Assembly (NCBI GenBank): GCA_027487515.1
Contig: JAIYDL010000016.1
Span: 62,001 to 126,000, forward strand
DNA: 64,000 nucleotides
DNA from: Pseudomonadota bacterium
GTDB taxonomy: Bacteria > Bdellovibrionota > Bacteriovoracia > Bacteriovoracales > Bacteriovoracaceae
Direction: 5' to 3'
The translations under genes were made by a program, and so were the position numbers. Positions 6,792-16,193 of the stretch are shown piece by piece (within the stretch, counting starts at the first letter, position 1; each line of letters opens with the position of its first letter). The notes under the pieces were generated by a model. It worked only from the letters and a program-made list of their open reading frames with translations, was not told the origin of the DNA and did no database searches.

Positions 6792-9422
6792 ATGAAAAAA
6801 TTAATCGTCATCGATATCTCGAACTTCATCTTTCGGGCCTTCTTCGCCATTCGCCCCCTGCACGCACCCGATGGGACTCCGGTCAACGCCGTGTACGGCG
6901 TTCTCTCCATGATCCACAACATGCTGGTGAAGTACCAACCCACCCACGTGCTCGTAGCGCGGGATACGAAAGAGGGCTCGTTCCGTAAAGAGATCTACCC
7001 GGAATACAAGGCCCACCGGACTGAACCACCGGATGAACTCATCCCCCAGTTTGCCCTCGTCGACGACCTAGTGACCGCCCTCGGGCTTCCGGAAATCAAG
7101 GAACCTCGGTACGAGGCCGACGACATCATCGGCTCGGTCGTGACCCAGTGGAAATCCCACTTCGACGAGATCCTCATCGCCTCCGGAGATAAGGATCTGA
7201 TGCAATTTGTGGGGGGGCCCGTGAAGCTCCTCGACACGATGAAAGAGAAGGTCTACGAGCGTGAGGACGTGAAAGATAAGATGGGTGTGTATCCTGAGCA
7301 GATCATAGATTTCCTCTCTCTCATCGGGGACACCTCGGACAATATTCCCGGCGTCGCGGGGATCGGGCCTAAAGGGGCCCAGAGTTTGCTGGATGACTTC
7401 GGCTCCTTGGAAAGCATTCTCGCCAACGCAGGCGAAATCAAAAACAAGCGCTCCCAGACCGCCATCGTCGCCCAAGCGGACATGGCCCGGCTCTCGAAGG
7501 AACTCGTGAAAATCGTCTGCGATCTGAAGCTCCGGTTCACCGCTGAAGAGGTGGGCTATCGGTTGCGTTACACGCCGGAAGTCGAGGCGTTTCTAAGTAA
7601 GGTGGGGTTCCGGACCTGGCACACGAAGCTCGCCGAGTTTAAAGATCCGGCAGAGGGTACTTCGGCCCTTCCCGTCAAGGAAGACGCCAAGTCCGTTGAA
7701 CGCTGGACCCTCGGTGATTTAAAGAGGGCCCTTGTTTCTCAAGCTTCCGTGGCCGTGGCCCCGGTTAGCGACGACGAGCTCGATCAGCACCGCTGCTGGC
7801 GTTCCGTTGCCATTGCCACGGCCCAGGCGGTAGGCCTCGTCGACCTAAACCCAGAAGACGCGAAGGCCTTCATCGGGATCCTTAACGAGGCCCAGCCTCT
7901 GGTCGTTTGTTACCAGTCTAAGCCCATCCTTCAACTGGCACTTGTTGCCGGAGTCGCCCCGGAGTTTACGTACTTCGACCTGGCCCAGGCCCACTTCATC
8001 TTGAACCCTGAGTTCCGGCATGACCTGCCCACCATCACCGAAGAGTTTCTCGGATTCAAACTCGAGGCCGCTCCAAAAGGGCAGGGGGACCTCTTCGGGA
8101 ACGACGACGGGGCTGAGGCCACGTCGCATGGAGCGAGGGCCGAAGCGATCCTTAAACTTCATCCAATCCTTCGAGCGAAGATGCAGGAGATGAGTGCGGA
8201 GCGCGCCTACGATGACCTCGACATTCCGCTCATCAAAGTCCTCGCGGCGATCGAGCTCGAAGGAGTCTTCCTCGATACGAAGTTCTACAAAGAGCTCGAG
8301 GTTGAGTTCACGACCCAGATCGATGCGATCGAAGCGGAGGTCTACGTCATGGCCGGCGGGAGCGTGAACCTGCGCTCCCCGAAGCAGATCGGCGAGCTCC
8401 TGTTTGAAAAGCTTCAGCTCCCGGTGATCCGGAGGACGAAGACGGGGTACTCTACGGACGCAGAAGTCCTGACGGAACTCGCGGCGATGAAACTCAATCC
8501 CATCCCCGAGCTTCTTCTAAAGTACCGAGAAATCGAGAAGCTTCTCTCCACTTACGTGAAGGCCCTTCCCACCATGATTTCTCCGACGACGGGGAAGATT
8601 CATACGCACTTCCAGCCCTCGAACGCGGCCACGGGCCGCCTCTCGTCCGACAATCCGAACCTCCAGAATATTCCCGTCCGAACCGAGAACGGGCGCAAGC
8701 TCCGACGAGGATTTGTTCCGTCTCCGGGCCGCGTTCTTCTCTCGGCCGACTACTCACAAGTCGAACTCCGACTGCTCGCGCACTTCTCTCAGGATCGGAA
8801 CATGCTCGAGGCCTTCAAACATGACCGAGACATCCATCGGCAAACCGCCTCGGAGATCTTCGACATCCCCCTCGATCAGGTGTCAAAGGACATGCGAAAC
8901 TCAGCGAAGGCGATCAACTTCGGCCTCATGTACGGCCAGACGAGCTTTGGTCTCTCGCAAACCCTGCACATCTCCCAGGGAGAAGCGAAGAAGTACATCA
9001 CGAATTATTTCCAAAAGTTTCAGTCCGTGAAAAGCTACCTCGATGGCCTGAAAGAGCGCGCCGAAGCCACGGGCTACGCGGAGACGCTCTTCGGTCGCAA
9101 GCGCCTTCTTCCCGACATCAAGTCCACGAACCGGCAAGTCAAGGCGATGGCCGAAAGAGTCGCGATCAACAGCCCGATCCAGGGAACTGCGGCGGACATC
9201 ATTAAGCTCGCCATGATTAACATCCAACGAATCCTCGCGGAGCGGAAGCTTCGGTCGCGTATGATCCTCCAAGTGCACGATGAATTGATCTTCGATGTTG
9301 AGCCCTCGGAGCTCGAAGAGCTTAAGGTTTTAGTAAAAGAGCAGATGGAAGGTGCTGTGACTCTTTCCGTGGAGCTCAAGGTAGAAATGGGTGTCGGGGC
9401 CAACTGGTACGACCTGAAATAG
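6792..9422 (+). CDS. polA: DNA polymerase I
   Basis: 876 residues. The N-terminal 5'-3' exonuclease/flap domain (about 1-260) has the GDKDLMQFV and GDTSDNIPGV metal-site motifs. The middle domain (about 300-470) aligns in position with the 3'-5' exonuclease, but I do not find the D-x-E metal motif, so proofreading is probably lost, as in Taq polymerase. The C-terminal polymerase domain has motif A (DYSQVELRLLAHFSQD), motif B (AKAINFGLMYG) and motif C (QVHDELIFDV). It fills gaps in repair and removes Okazaki primers. A strong hairpin follows the gene. Confidence 0.97.
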   Translation: MKKLIVIDISNFIFRAFFAIRPLHAPDGTPVNAVYGVLSMIHNMLVKYQPTHVLVARDTKEGSFRKEIYPEYKAHRTEPPDELIPQFALVDDLVTALGLPEIKEPRYEADDIIGSVVTQWKSHFDEILIASGDKDLMQFVGGPVKLLDTMKEKVYEREDVKDKMGVYPEQIIDFLSLIGDTSDNIPGVAGIGPKGAQSLLDDFGSLESILANAGEIKNKRSQTAIVAQADMARLSKELVKIVCDLKLRFTAEEVGYRLRYTPEVEAFLSKVGFRTWHTKLAEFKDPAEGTSALPVKEDAKSVERWTLGDLKRALVSQASVAVAPVSDDELDQHRCWRSVAIATAQAVGLVDLNPEDAKAFIGILNEAQPLVVCYQSKPILQLALVAGVAPEFTYFDLAQAHFILNPEFRHDLPTITEEFLGFKLEAAPKGQGDLFGNDDGAEATSHGARAEAILKLHPILRAKMQEMSAERAYDDLDIPLIKVLAAIELEGVFLDTKFYKELEVEFTTQIDAIEAEVYVMAGGSVNLRSPKQIGELLFEKLQLPVIRRTKTGYSTDAEVLTELAAMKLNPIPELLLKYREIEKLLSTYVKALPTMISPTTGKIHTHFQPSNAATGRLSSDNPNLQNIPVRTENGRKLRRGFVPSPGRVLLSADYSQVELRLLAHFSQDRNMLEAFKHDRDIHRQTASEIFDIPLDQVSKDMRNSAKAINFGLMYGQTSFGLSQTLHISQGEAKKYITNYFQKFQSVKSYLDGLKERAEATGYAETLFGRKRLLPDIKSTNRQVKAMAERVAINSPIQGTAADIIKLAMINIQRILAERKLRSRMILQVHDELIFDVEPSELEELKVLVKEQMEGAVTLSVELKVEMGVGANWYDLK

Positions 9423-9446
9423 ACAAAGATTCAGGGATTTAGGGCG

Positions 9447-9479
9447 GAATCTGCTCCTCAGTGCGGAGCAGATTCTTTA
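9447..9479 (+). terminator. Rho-independent-like terminator of polA
   Basis: Perfect 11-bp stem (GAATCTGCTCC / GGAGCAGATTC) with a 7-nt loop, followed by a short T-run (TTTAC). It ends 45 bp before the next gene. Confidence 0.65.
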
Positions 9480-9482
9480 CAA

Positions 9483-9497
9483 GGAGCATTGTGCTCC
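9483..9497 (+). promoter_or_regulatory. Second hairpin in the leader of the TIGR02147 operon
   Basis: GGAGCA, TTG, TGCTCC. Its arms are the same 6-mers as in the polA terminator stem, so either GGAGCA copy can pair with either TGCTCC copy. This permits two exclusive folds, as in an attenuator. AAGGAG in this hairpin could also be a masked ribosome site. Confidence 0.35.
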
Positions 9498-9524
9498 GAG
9501 GGGTCTTGTCATAAGTATCCCGCC

Positions 9525-10307
9525 ATGGAACTTTTGACCCCGCACCAGCAATCACGCCTTCAAGAGAAGCTCGTCGCCGAGTACGCGGCTCGCCGGAGTA
9601 CGAATCCGTCGTACAGCCAGCGTGCTTTCGGTCGGCGGCTGGGGGTGAGTTCTGGTTCGTTAAGTGAGATCATTCAAAGTAAGCGAACGGTCTCGGTTGC
9701 TACGGCGAAGAAGATTCTCACGAATTTAAACCAGCCGCCGCACGAGATCGAGCGCTTCTTCGAAGAGGTCAAGCCCCGGCGCACGCGCGCCAAGAAAGTC
9801 TTCCACGATCTCTCGCTCGATCAGTACCAAGTGCTCTCGACCTGGTACTACCTCGCCCTCTTAAATCTTCTGGAACTTCCAGAAGAGGCCCACGAGGCCC
9901 CGCACCTGGCCACCCGCTTAAACCTGCCGGAGAGTAAGATCCGAGACGCCCTCGACCGACTCCTGCGTCTTGGAATGATCGAGCAAGTGGGTGAGCGCTA
10001 CCGGCGCACCCACCTGCGCTACCAGACAACTGAGGATATCTCAAACAGTGCCATCAAGCGCTACCACCAAGAGACTCTTGAGCTCTCCGACCGGGCCCTG
10101 CGCGAAGTACCCCCAGAGCTGCGGGATTTTTCTTCGATCCTGTTGAAGCTCCATCCTAAAAACTTAAAGAAAATCAAAGACCTTGTCCGAAGCTTTCAAG
10201 ATGAAATCTCAGACCTCGTCGAAGGTGACGATCCCCGGGAGATCTACCACCTAAACGTCCACCTTTATCCAGTTACACAACTTCCAAAGCACGAGGAATC
10301 TTTATGA
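9525..10307 (+). CDS. TIGR02147-family DNA-binding regulator
   Basis: 260 residues. The N-terminal helix-turn-helix (NPSYSQRAFGRRLGVSSGSL, then SEIIQSKRTVS) is followed by a winged-helix-like DUF4423 region (LDQYQVLSTWYYLALLNLLE ... LRLGMIEQVGERYRRT). The family is known mainly from Fibrobacter and Bdellovibrio, where it is expanded. Its stop overlaps the start of the next gene by 4 bp (ATGA), which ties it to the exported protein that follows and suggests it controls that operon. A TTG at 9489 would give 12 more residues, but it lies in a hairpin only 2 nt after AAGGAG; the ATG at 9525 starts where family members begin. Confidence 0.85.
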   Translation: MELLTPHQQSRLQEKLVAEYAARRSTNPSYSQRAFGRRLGVSSGSLSEIIQSKRTVSVATAKKILTNLNQPPHEIERFFEEVKPRRTRAKKVFHDLSLDQYQVLSTWYYLALLNLLELPEEAHEAPHLATRLNLPESKIRDALDRLLRLGMIEQVGERYRRTHLRYQTTEDISNSAIKRYHQETLELSDRALREVPPELRDFSSILLKLHPKNLKKIKDLVRSFQDEISDLVEGDDPREIYHLNVHLYPVTQLPKHEESL

Positions 10308-11848
10308 AAATCTTACTCCTTACCCTTTTAGCGTTCAGCGCTCAGGCCTTCGCGGCCGGCGGAGACCGCGTCGGCAACGGCGGCGACGTCGTCGTCTGCG
10401 GTGACAGAGTTGAACTCCTTGACCTGTATGAGGCACGCGTGAAGGGCCACAAACCTCTTACCCTGGAAAGCGACACCCACGAGGAGATGCTCAAGGAAGT
10501 CATCGAGCGTCGGATCCAGCAGCTCCAGCCTCTGCGGGCGAAGCGCTTCCGCGATTACGGCGAAGAGTTTTTCAAAGAATCCATAATCCTCCCTGGCATT
10601 GAACTCTCTGACGTAGACGACGCGGGCCTTGCGGTGATCCCGCGTGGCTGTAAGCTTGAGCAGATTGTGATCCAACTCTCAGATGCGGATATTCCGCCAG
10701 GTGGTCATCGCTACACCATCAGTCAGGACCTTTGGGAGAAGCTTGATGAGTTTAACAAGATGGCACTCATGCTGCATGAGGTGATCTATCGTGAAGCGAT
10801 CTATTGGGAGTCCCGCAGGATGGGAACCGCCAGAAGTATGATTGTGCGCGCGCTAGTAGGGGAGATCCTGCGCAACGAGATAGATGAGGGGCTCTTCCTT
10901 CGGTTAACCATGACCGGCGGTCCTACGAACAGAACGCTCGAACTCTTCAAATTCAGCATCGTCTCCGAGAACCTTCGTATCCGCCGGGTTAGTCAGAACC
11001 AATTCCGCTTGGAGGCACCTCATTCCTTTAATGTCTGCGTTGAGGTTTTAAGGGACAGGAGATGTACTTCCATCAACCGGATCAATGTAACTCCCATGGG
11101 ATTTGAATCGGACAGCGGGGCCACGAGTCGCTTCGTTGGAGCAGGGGAAGCAGTAGAGATCCACAACTTTCGTGTAACTCTCGATGTACCTAGCTTTTAC
11201 AATCAAGAAAATCTCCAGCTACTTCCTCTAGAAGAGGCTAAACGAATGTTGCAAGTCCTCGGTGCAGCTCCGGCCTCGTTCATCCTAAGCCGGGTCTGGG
11301 GATTTGGCTCTTCTAGACCTTCTAGTGATGGTGCGATTTATTCCAGTGGCTTTGATATTTCAAGCGGCCGGATTGGCGACCTTCAGATAGGGACTATTTC
11401 TGATGCAACAGTTTTCGTAAACTCCATGGGGGTTCGCGTCGCCTCTCAAAAGCAGTTCATCGTGTCTGCAGGGGGATTTGATTTTCAGGCCGAAGGAGTC
11501 TCTCTCGAGACTAAGAAAGTATATTTTTGGAATTCGGCCTTTGTTGGAACGGGGCATCTCGAGCTTCGTCTCTTCGATCGCTTCTCCATCCCTGTGAGGC
11601 CCTCGGGAAATTTTTCTTTCGAACTCGGGGATATCCCTCGAACCCTATCTGCCAGGAATCCGGAGGTTCTGGAGGACGTTGTCCTTCGCCCGGCTTCCGG
11701 TCGAAATCGCCCAGCGATAGTGCTTAAAAAAGGAACCTACGATTTGTATCAGACATCTGACAGAGCCACCTTTTACGTAAATAGCTCCAATGAAAATAGG
11801 CAGGTTTACTATGTCTATAGCAGCGGTCGGGTTGAATACTCCCCGTAA
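10304..11848 (+). CDS. Exported protein of the GDRVGNGGD type, paralog 1
   Basis: 514 residues with a signal peptide (cut near AFA, residue 18). The mature N-terminus GGDRVGNGGDVVVCGDRVEL is a signature I associate with exported proteins of Bdellovibrio relatives. Residues up to about 200 are nearly the same as the next gene, including LPGIELSDV, AVIPRGCKLEQI and LMLHEVIYREAI. The C-terminal half is beta-rich and diverged, but ends in a shared motif (VVLRPASGRNRPAIVLKKG). HEVIY resembles a zinc-protease helix but lacks the second His, so I do not call it a protease. It is translationally coupled to the TIGR02147 regulator. Function unknown. Confidence 0.8.
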   Translation: MKILLLTLLAFSAQAFAAGGDRVGNGGDVVVCGDRVELLDLYEARVKGHKPLTLESDTHEEMLKEVIERRIQQLQPLRAKRFRDYGEEFFKESIILPGIELSDVDDAGLAVIPRGCKLEQIVIQLSDADIPPGGHRYTISQDLWEKLDEFNKMALMLHEVIYREAIYWESRRMGTARSMIVRALVGEILRNEIDEGLFLRLTMTGGPTNRTLELFKFSIVSENLRIRRVSQNQFRLEAPHSFNVCVEVLRDRRCTSINRINVTPMGFESDSGATSRFVGAGEAVEIHNFRVTLDVPSFYNQENLQLLPLEEAKRMLQVLGAAPASFILSRVWGFGSSRPSSDGAIYSSGFDISSGRIGDLQIGTISDATVFVNSMGVRVASQKQFIVSAGGFDFQAEGVSLETKKVYFWNSAFVGTGHLELRLFDRFSIPVRPSGNFSFELGDIPRTLSARNPEVLEDVVLRPASGRNRPAIVLKKGTYDLYQTSDRATFYVNSSNENRQVYYVYSSGRVEYSP

Positions 11849-11901
11849 CGCTGAACATGAACCAAGCAACAGACGGCACATATTTAAATGTAAGGACTAA
11901 T

Positions 11902-13476
11902 ATGAAGATGCTCCTCCTCTTAATTTTTATCTCACTTTCGTGCACGGCAGTTGCCGGAGACCGCGTCGGCAACGGCGGCGACGTCATCGTCTGCGGCGAC
12001 AAGGTCGAACTCCTCGATCTCTACGAAGCCCGTGTCCGAGGTTTCAAACCTCTCAAACCCACCTCCCAAAATCACGAAGACATGCTCCGCGAAGTTCTCG
12101 ACCTCCGACTCGCACGACTCCAGCCACAGCGTGCAAGCCGCTACCGAGAGTATGGCCAGGAGTTCTTCCGCGAATCCCTGATCCTTCCTGGCATCGAACT
12201 CTCTGACGTAGCGGACGCTGGCCTGGCGGTTATCCCTCGCGGCTGCAAACTCGAACAGATCGTCGTTCAGCTGGCCGATGGAGACATCATCCCCGGTGCT
12301 AACCGCTATACCATTAGCCAGGACCTCTGGGACAAACTGGATGAATTTAACAAGATGGCGCTGATGCTCCATGAAGTGATTTACCGTGAAGCTATAACAA
12401 AGAATGTCGGGACGAGCATGACTGTTCGTGCGATGGTTGGGCAACTTCTCCGGGACGAGATGGATACAGTCCTGTTCCTAAGGCTCACGCAGACGTTTAG
12501 TCGACGAAATAACCTTGAGCTAGAACTCTATAGTTATTTTCTGAAAAGTGAGAGATCAATGACGATCACACGTCTATCATCGGAAGTGTATCGATTAGAA
12601 TCCGACTCGTTAAAAGACCTCAAGATCTGCATCACTCCGGATAATTTTCAGGATTGTAGAAGTAAGAAGAGTGTTGACGTCTCTCCCTTAGGTTATGTTT
12701 CAGACAGCGGCCGTGGAGTCTTAGTCCCTGCCGGAGAAATCATCGAGTTCCAAAAAGTCAGAGTCAAGCTTAGTGTGTCAAGTCATGTCGAGATAGACAC
12801 AATTTATATGGATGAGTCAGTTTTTCGGATTAGATCCGCAACAATCGGCGAGGGTACTTTTGAAGTGTTTGGAGCCACTGTCCCTATTTCGTTTTCAATG
12901 CGGAATTTCCAGGGACTTTATGGTAACTCCAATAATAGAGGGATCTCAATCAACGGTCGGTATGACTTCGTCAAAGGATTCCTCGGCCCAATAAAGCTTC
13001 CGGCGTTTTCTTTTTCATCTTTGTGGATCGGGGATTATGGCTCAAGAATATCTGGAAGTGAGAACTTCGTCATGAACGCCGGTGGACGTGAGTTCTCTGT
13101 CAAAGGAGTTAGTCTCACAGGGCAAGATGTGAACTTTATTGGAGCAACACTCCTTGGAGACGGACCGCTACCGATGCAGATCTTTGAGCGCTTTACCGTT
13201 CCGGTTCGCTCTACTGTTTCGGATCAGTTTAATGTTCACTATGACCTTACTTTCAACCTTGATGATTTTGCTGGAACTTTTAAATTCACAGTCCTTGAGG
13301 TGACCTCCGACGTCGTCCTCCGGCCTGCCGGCGGGCGAAATCGTCCAGCACTCATTCTCCAGAGAGGATTGTATGAGTTCTCTAGAGGTACGGATGAGGT
13401 TATGTTTAAGGCCTATCGTCCAGATTCAGATAGGCGCCGAAGCTTTAAAATCTACCGCGATGGGCGAATCGAGTAG
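11902..13476 (+). CDS. Exported protein of the GDRVGNGGD type, paralog 2
   Basis: Tandem paralog of the gene before it (524 residues). The start at 11902 has a ribosome site (AAGGA, 5 nt) and gives a proper signal peptide (MKMLLLLIFISLSCTAVAG); a longer form from 11857 is less likely. The N-terminal 200 residues match paralog 1 very closely, the middle differs, and the end (VVLRPAGGRNRPALILQRG) matches again. This pattern of conserved ends and variable centre suggests a common fold with a changed binding surface. Function unknown; probably outer-membrane or secreted. Confidence 0.8.
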   Translation: MKMLLLLIFISLSCTAVAGDRVGNGGDVIVCGDKVELLDLYEARVRGFKPLKPTSQNHEDMLREVLDLRLARLQPQRASRYREYGQEFFRESLILPGIELSDVADAGLAVIPRGCKLEQIVVQLADGDIIPGANRYTISQDLWDKLDEFNKMALMLHEVIYREAITKNVGTSMTVRAMVGQLLRDEMDTVLFLRLTQTFSRRNNLELELYSYFLKSERSMTITRLSSEVYRLESDSLKDLKICITPDNFQDCRSKKSVDVSPLGYVSDSGRGVLVPAGEIIEFQKVRVKLSVSSHVEIDTIYMDESVFRIRSATIGEGTFEVFGATVPISFSMRNFQGLYGNSNNRGISINGRYDFVKGFLGPIKLPAFSFSSLWIGDYGSRISGSENFVMNAGGREFSVKGVSLTGQDVNFIGATLLGDGPLPMQIFERFTVPVRSTVSDQFNVHYDLTFNLDDFAGTFKFTVLEVTSDVVLRPAGGRNRPALILQRGLYEFSRGTDEVMFKAYRPDSDRRRSFKIYRDGRIE

Positions 13477-13494
13477 ATAAGGCAATTTTTTCTC

Positions 13495-13525
13495 CGGGAC
13501 GTGGCCCGCTTAAGGCCACGCCCCG
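13495..13525 (+). promoter_or_regulatory. GC-rich hairpin between exported protein genes
   Basis: Near-perfect stem CGGGACGTGGCC / GGCCACGCCCCG with a 7-nt loop and one mismatch. It lacks a T-run on either strand, so it may be an mRNA stabiliser or processing site rather than a terminator. Confidence 0.4.
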
Positions 13526-13543
13526 ATTTCCGATACAGACTCC

Positions 13544-13969
13544 ATGAAGTTTCTTTTGGCCCTGATTCTCACCGCCGCATCCACCGCCGCGTTCGCCATC
13601 GGCTGCGACTGCGAAGTCCGAGTTATGGCCCCTACCACCGGATCCCACAAGTTAAAAACAAACCGCTTAAAAGTCTTCGAACTCGAGGAGTACAGCACCT
13701 ACGCCGTCGCTCACCAGCGCGAGTGCCGGGAGTACTGCCTTGATCGCTTCCAGGAAGATCTCCCAGAGGACCGCATGCGCGCTCTTCTTTTGACCTACGC
13801 CCAGAGCTTAATCAACGAAAATGCTCTCGGGTACAACTGCACGGGACTGACGACCTTGAAGTTCCCTGTGAGAGTCAGGGCCAAGCTGGGTAAGCTGGGC
13901 CTCGGGAATGTGATCGACCAGACGTACGTGGTCAACCACGAAGAGCTTTGTTTTAAACTTGCTAACTAG
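13544..13969 (+). CDS. Small Cys-containing exported protein
   Basis: 141 residues with a signal peptide (MKFLLALILTAASTAAFA) and a mature part with six Cys (CDC, CREYC, NCTG and a C-terminal one), fit for disulfides in the periplasm or outside. Not recognised. There is no ribosome site before the ATG. It follows the two GDRVGNGGD genes on the same strand and could belong to that operon. Its 3' end overlaps the convergent rhodanese gene by 4 bp. Confidence 0.65.
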   Translation: MKFLLALILTAASTAAFAIGCDCEVRVMAPTTGSHKLKTNRLKVFELEEYSTYAVAHQRECREYCLDRFQEDLPEDRMRALLLTYAQSLINENALGYNCTGLTTLKFPVRVRAKLGKLGLGNVIDQTYVVNHEELCFKLAN

Positions 13970-14289
13970 CGCTCGACCGGAAAGCCTTCCGCGATCCACG
14001 CGTCCATCCCCGCATCACCGATGCAAACCAAGTTCGTGAGTCCCGCGCCTGCCAGAATCTGAAACGCCGTTTGCGCCCGACCTCCGCGCTTACAGTGGAT
14101 GTAAACGTGCTCGAAGCCTTTGAGCTTTTCCACATGCTGAGCGACCTCCGGAAGGGGAATGTTGAGTGCTCCCTTGATATGGCCTTCGGCGTATTCCCCG
14201 GGATTTCGAACGTCGAGGATGACGTCATTTTTGCTGAGGTTGAGATGCATCTCATGAAATTCTTTGAGGCCCAAAAGCGTATTTGACAC
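13966..14289 (-). CDS. Single-domain rhodanese
   Basis: 107 residues. The rhodanese domain shows VILDVRNPGEYAEGHIKGAL near the N-terminus and the active-site loop HCKRGGRA with C66 as the sulfur carrier. Such proteins transfer sulfane sulfur to acceptors such as thiols or cyanide in the cytoplasm. The start is a GTG with GGAG 7-8 nt ahead. Confidence 0.88.
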   Translation of the reverse strand: MSNTLLGLKEFHEMHLNLSKNDVILDVRNPGEYAEGHIKGALNIPLPEVAQHVEKLKGFEHVYIHCKRGGRAQTAFQILAGAGLTNLVCIGDAGMDAWIAEGFPVER

Positions 14290-14362
14290 AACCGGTCTCC
14301 TTTTCGTTTTCCTTTATCTTCGTCCTCCCAAATTCCGATAAGTTCACTGGAGAGTCAAGCGA

Positions 14363-16162
14363 ATGCTCTATGTCCTTTTCCTGGTGATCGCCATCGCCTA
14401 CAACCTCAAGAAGTTTCGGAAGGAGCGCCCCGCGTTCCTCGCCTCGCTCGTTGAGGCGAAGAACTCGTCTCATCGGGAAATGATCCTGGGTCACCACTTC
14501 TACGTCTTCATCTTCGAAGGATTCCTGGCGTTGATCGTTGCCCACCTCATCTCTGAGCGTGCGATGGCGATCGGAATCGTTGGGCTCGGGGCCGTCTACC
14601 TTTGCCTCCTGTTCTCTGGCTTCTTCCTCTACCAATTTTTTATCCGCTACGTTGAGCGCCACACTCAGCTCGAGCTCTACGACTCCTTCAAAGGTCACCT
14701 CGTTAAAGAACTCCGAGTGAATTTCGCCATGGTGATGCTGCCGATCCTGATCTACGCAGTCCTCAATTGGCTTTTCCAGGATGGCGTGTATGACGAGTGG
14801 GGAAGTCTCTGGTTCATTGGCCTTCTCTTGAACATTATCTTCGTCTCTGTCCTGACAATTTTCTGCACCGTCATTATCATGCTCCGGCTCATCCCGAACC
14901 GCGAGATCACGGAGCCCGAGTATCTCGATACCATTGGCCATCGGTTGCAGCAAGTGGGCCAACCGAACATGCGCATCCGGTGGATCGAAACCGACATTAA
15001 GAACGCCTTCGTCGTCGGCCTAAAACTCCTCTCTTTTTCTAACCAGACGATGTTCGTTGGCCGTGCACTCCGGACCACCCTCACGCTGGCCGAGTTCGAT
15101 GCCGTGATTGCCCACGAACTGGCCCACGTCGCGAACCGGCACATCCATAAGCGGGTGATCGACCTGATGAAAAATTTCATCTCCATCATCGTGGGCCTTG
15201 GCATCATCATGCTGGTAGTCTTCGGCGTTTCCTTCCTCTACTGGGGTGAAGACGCCTACCTCCACGCCGGGCTGACGACCGCCTGGGTCGTGTCCCTTTG
15301 CTTCGCCTGGTTCGTCTTTAACTACTCCCTCCTGTTCGATACCCTCCGCTCCCACGAGTTCGAGGCCGATGCCTACGCCGTGATGGTCCTCGGGGCCGAC
15401 CTCGAGTCCTTTAAAACCGCCCTAGGAAAACTCACGACCCAGGACGAGCTCCCAGAGTACCTGGCCCGGAAGACCCGACGGCGTGGAGAGAAAGGTCCTT
15501 TCTCCCAATGGCTCACACGTACTTTCTCGACCCACCCTGAGCTCTCTTCGCGGATCTCTTTCCTCGAACACAAGCTTGCGGCGAACCTTCCCTTTAACTA
15601 CTATGTCTCGACTCCGCAGCGGCTCAAGCTTTGGCTCGGTCACTTACTGGACTGGCGCATCTCGATGCCCCTGGCGGCTTCGTTCCTCGTCACCCTCGGG
15701 TGGATGGTTTGGACTCTCAAGACAGGCACGGAGACGATCGCCTTCATCAACGAGGCACCGGTGGACGAGATCATACGCAACCGGACCATCGCCGAGACGA
15801 TCAACGATCGGCCTCAGTTAGTCGGCCCAACGCTCATGTACTACGTCGTCAAAAAGCGCGACGAGCGATTGATCAACCACTTCCTCAAGGTCGGCGCGTA
15901 CAAGGGGAAGACCCTCATGTACCTTTCTACCCTCAAGGACTATGCTCTCCTGGAAAAGTACTACTCGCGCTACCACGCTGACCTGAGCGAAGACGACTAC
16001 TTCCTTGTGCTCCGGAAAACGGCGCAGCTCAATTTCACTGAGGGGTACCGACTTCTTGTCAACGCCCGCCGCTTCGAGGATCTCGATCCCTCTTACAAAG
16101 AAACCGTATCTCGGCTTTATGAGTCCGGTCGCAGCAGAGCGCCGGCATCGTCGAAGCGCTGA
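14363..16162 (+). CDS. M48-family integral membrane zinc protease
   Basis: 599 residues with about seven hydrophobic segments, mostly in the first 330 residues. The zinc motif is H251-E252-L-A-H255 (AVIAHELAHVANRH) and the third ligand is in SHEFEADAYAV, as in HtpX/Ste24 proteases. The C-terminal region after about residue 440 is soluble and helical and is longer than in HtpX. The family cleaves damaged or prenylated membrane proteins; the substrate here is unknown. Ribosome site GGAGAG. Confidence 0.88.
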   Translation: MLYVLFLVIAIAYNLKKFRKERPAFLASLVEAKNSSHREMILGHHFYVFIFEGFLALIVAHLISERAMAIGIVGLGAVYLCLLFSGFFLYQFFIRYVERHTQLELYDSFKGHLVKELRVNFAMVMLPILIYAVLNWLFQDGVYDEWGSLWFIGLLLNIIFVSVLTIFCTVIIMLRLIPNREITEPEYLDTIGHRLQQVGQPNMRIRWIETDIKNAFVVGLKLLSFSNQTMFVGRALRTTLTLAEFDAVIAHELAHVANRHIHKRVIDLMKNFISIIVGLGIIMLVVFGVSFLYWGEDAYLHAGLTTAWVVSLCFAWFVFNYSLLFDTLRSHEFEADAYAVMVLGADLESFKTALGKLTTQDELPEYLARKTRRRGEKGPFSQWLTRTFSTHPELSSRISFLEHKLAANLPFNYYVSTPQRLKLWLGHLLDWRISMPLAASFLVTLGWMVWTLKTGTETIAFINEAPVDEIIRNRTIAETINDRPQLVGPTLMYYVVKKRDERLINHFLKVGAYKGKTLMYLSTLKDYALLEKYYSRYHADLSEDDYFLVLRKTAQLNFTEGYRLLVNARRFEDLDPSYKETVSRLYESGRSRAPASSKR

Positions 16163-16193
16163 ACAGTCCCGAAATTTAACTGAACCGATGAGA

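Noticed and set aside
10770-10810. Zinc metalloprotease motif in the GDRVGNGGD proteins (LHEVIYREA)
   Set aside because: Reads HEVIY, without the second His of HExxH in either paralog.
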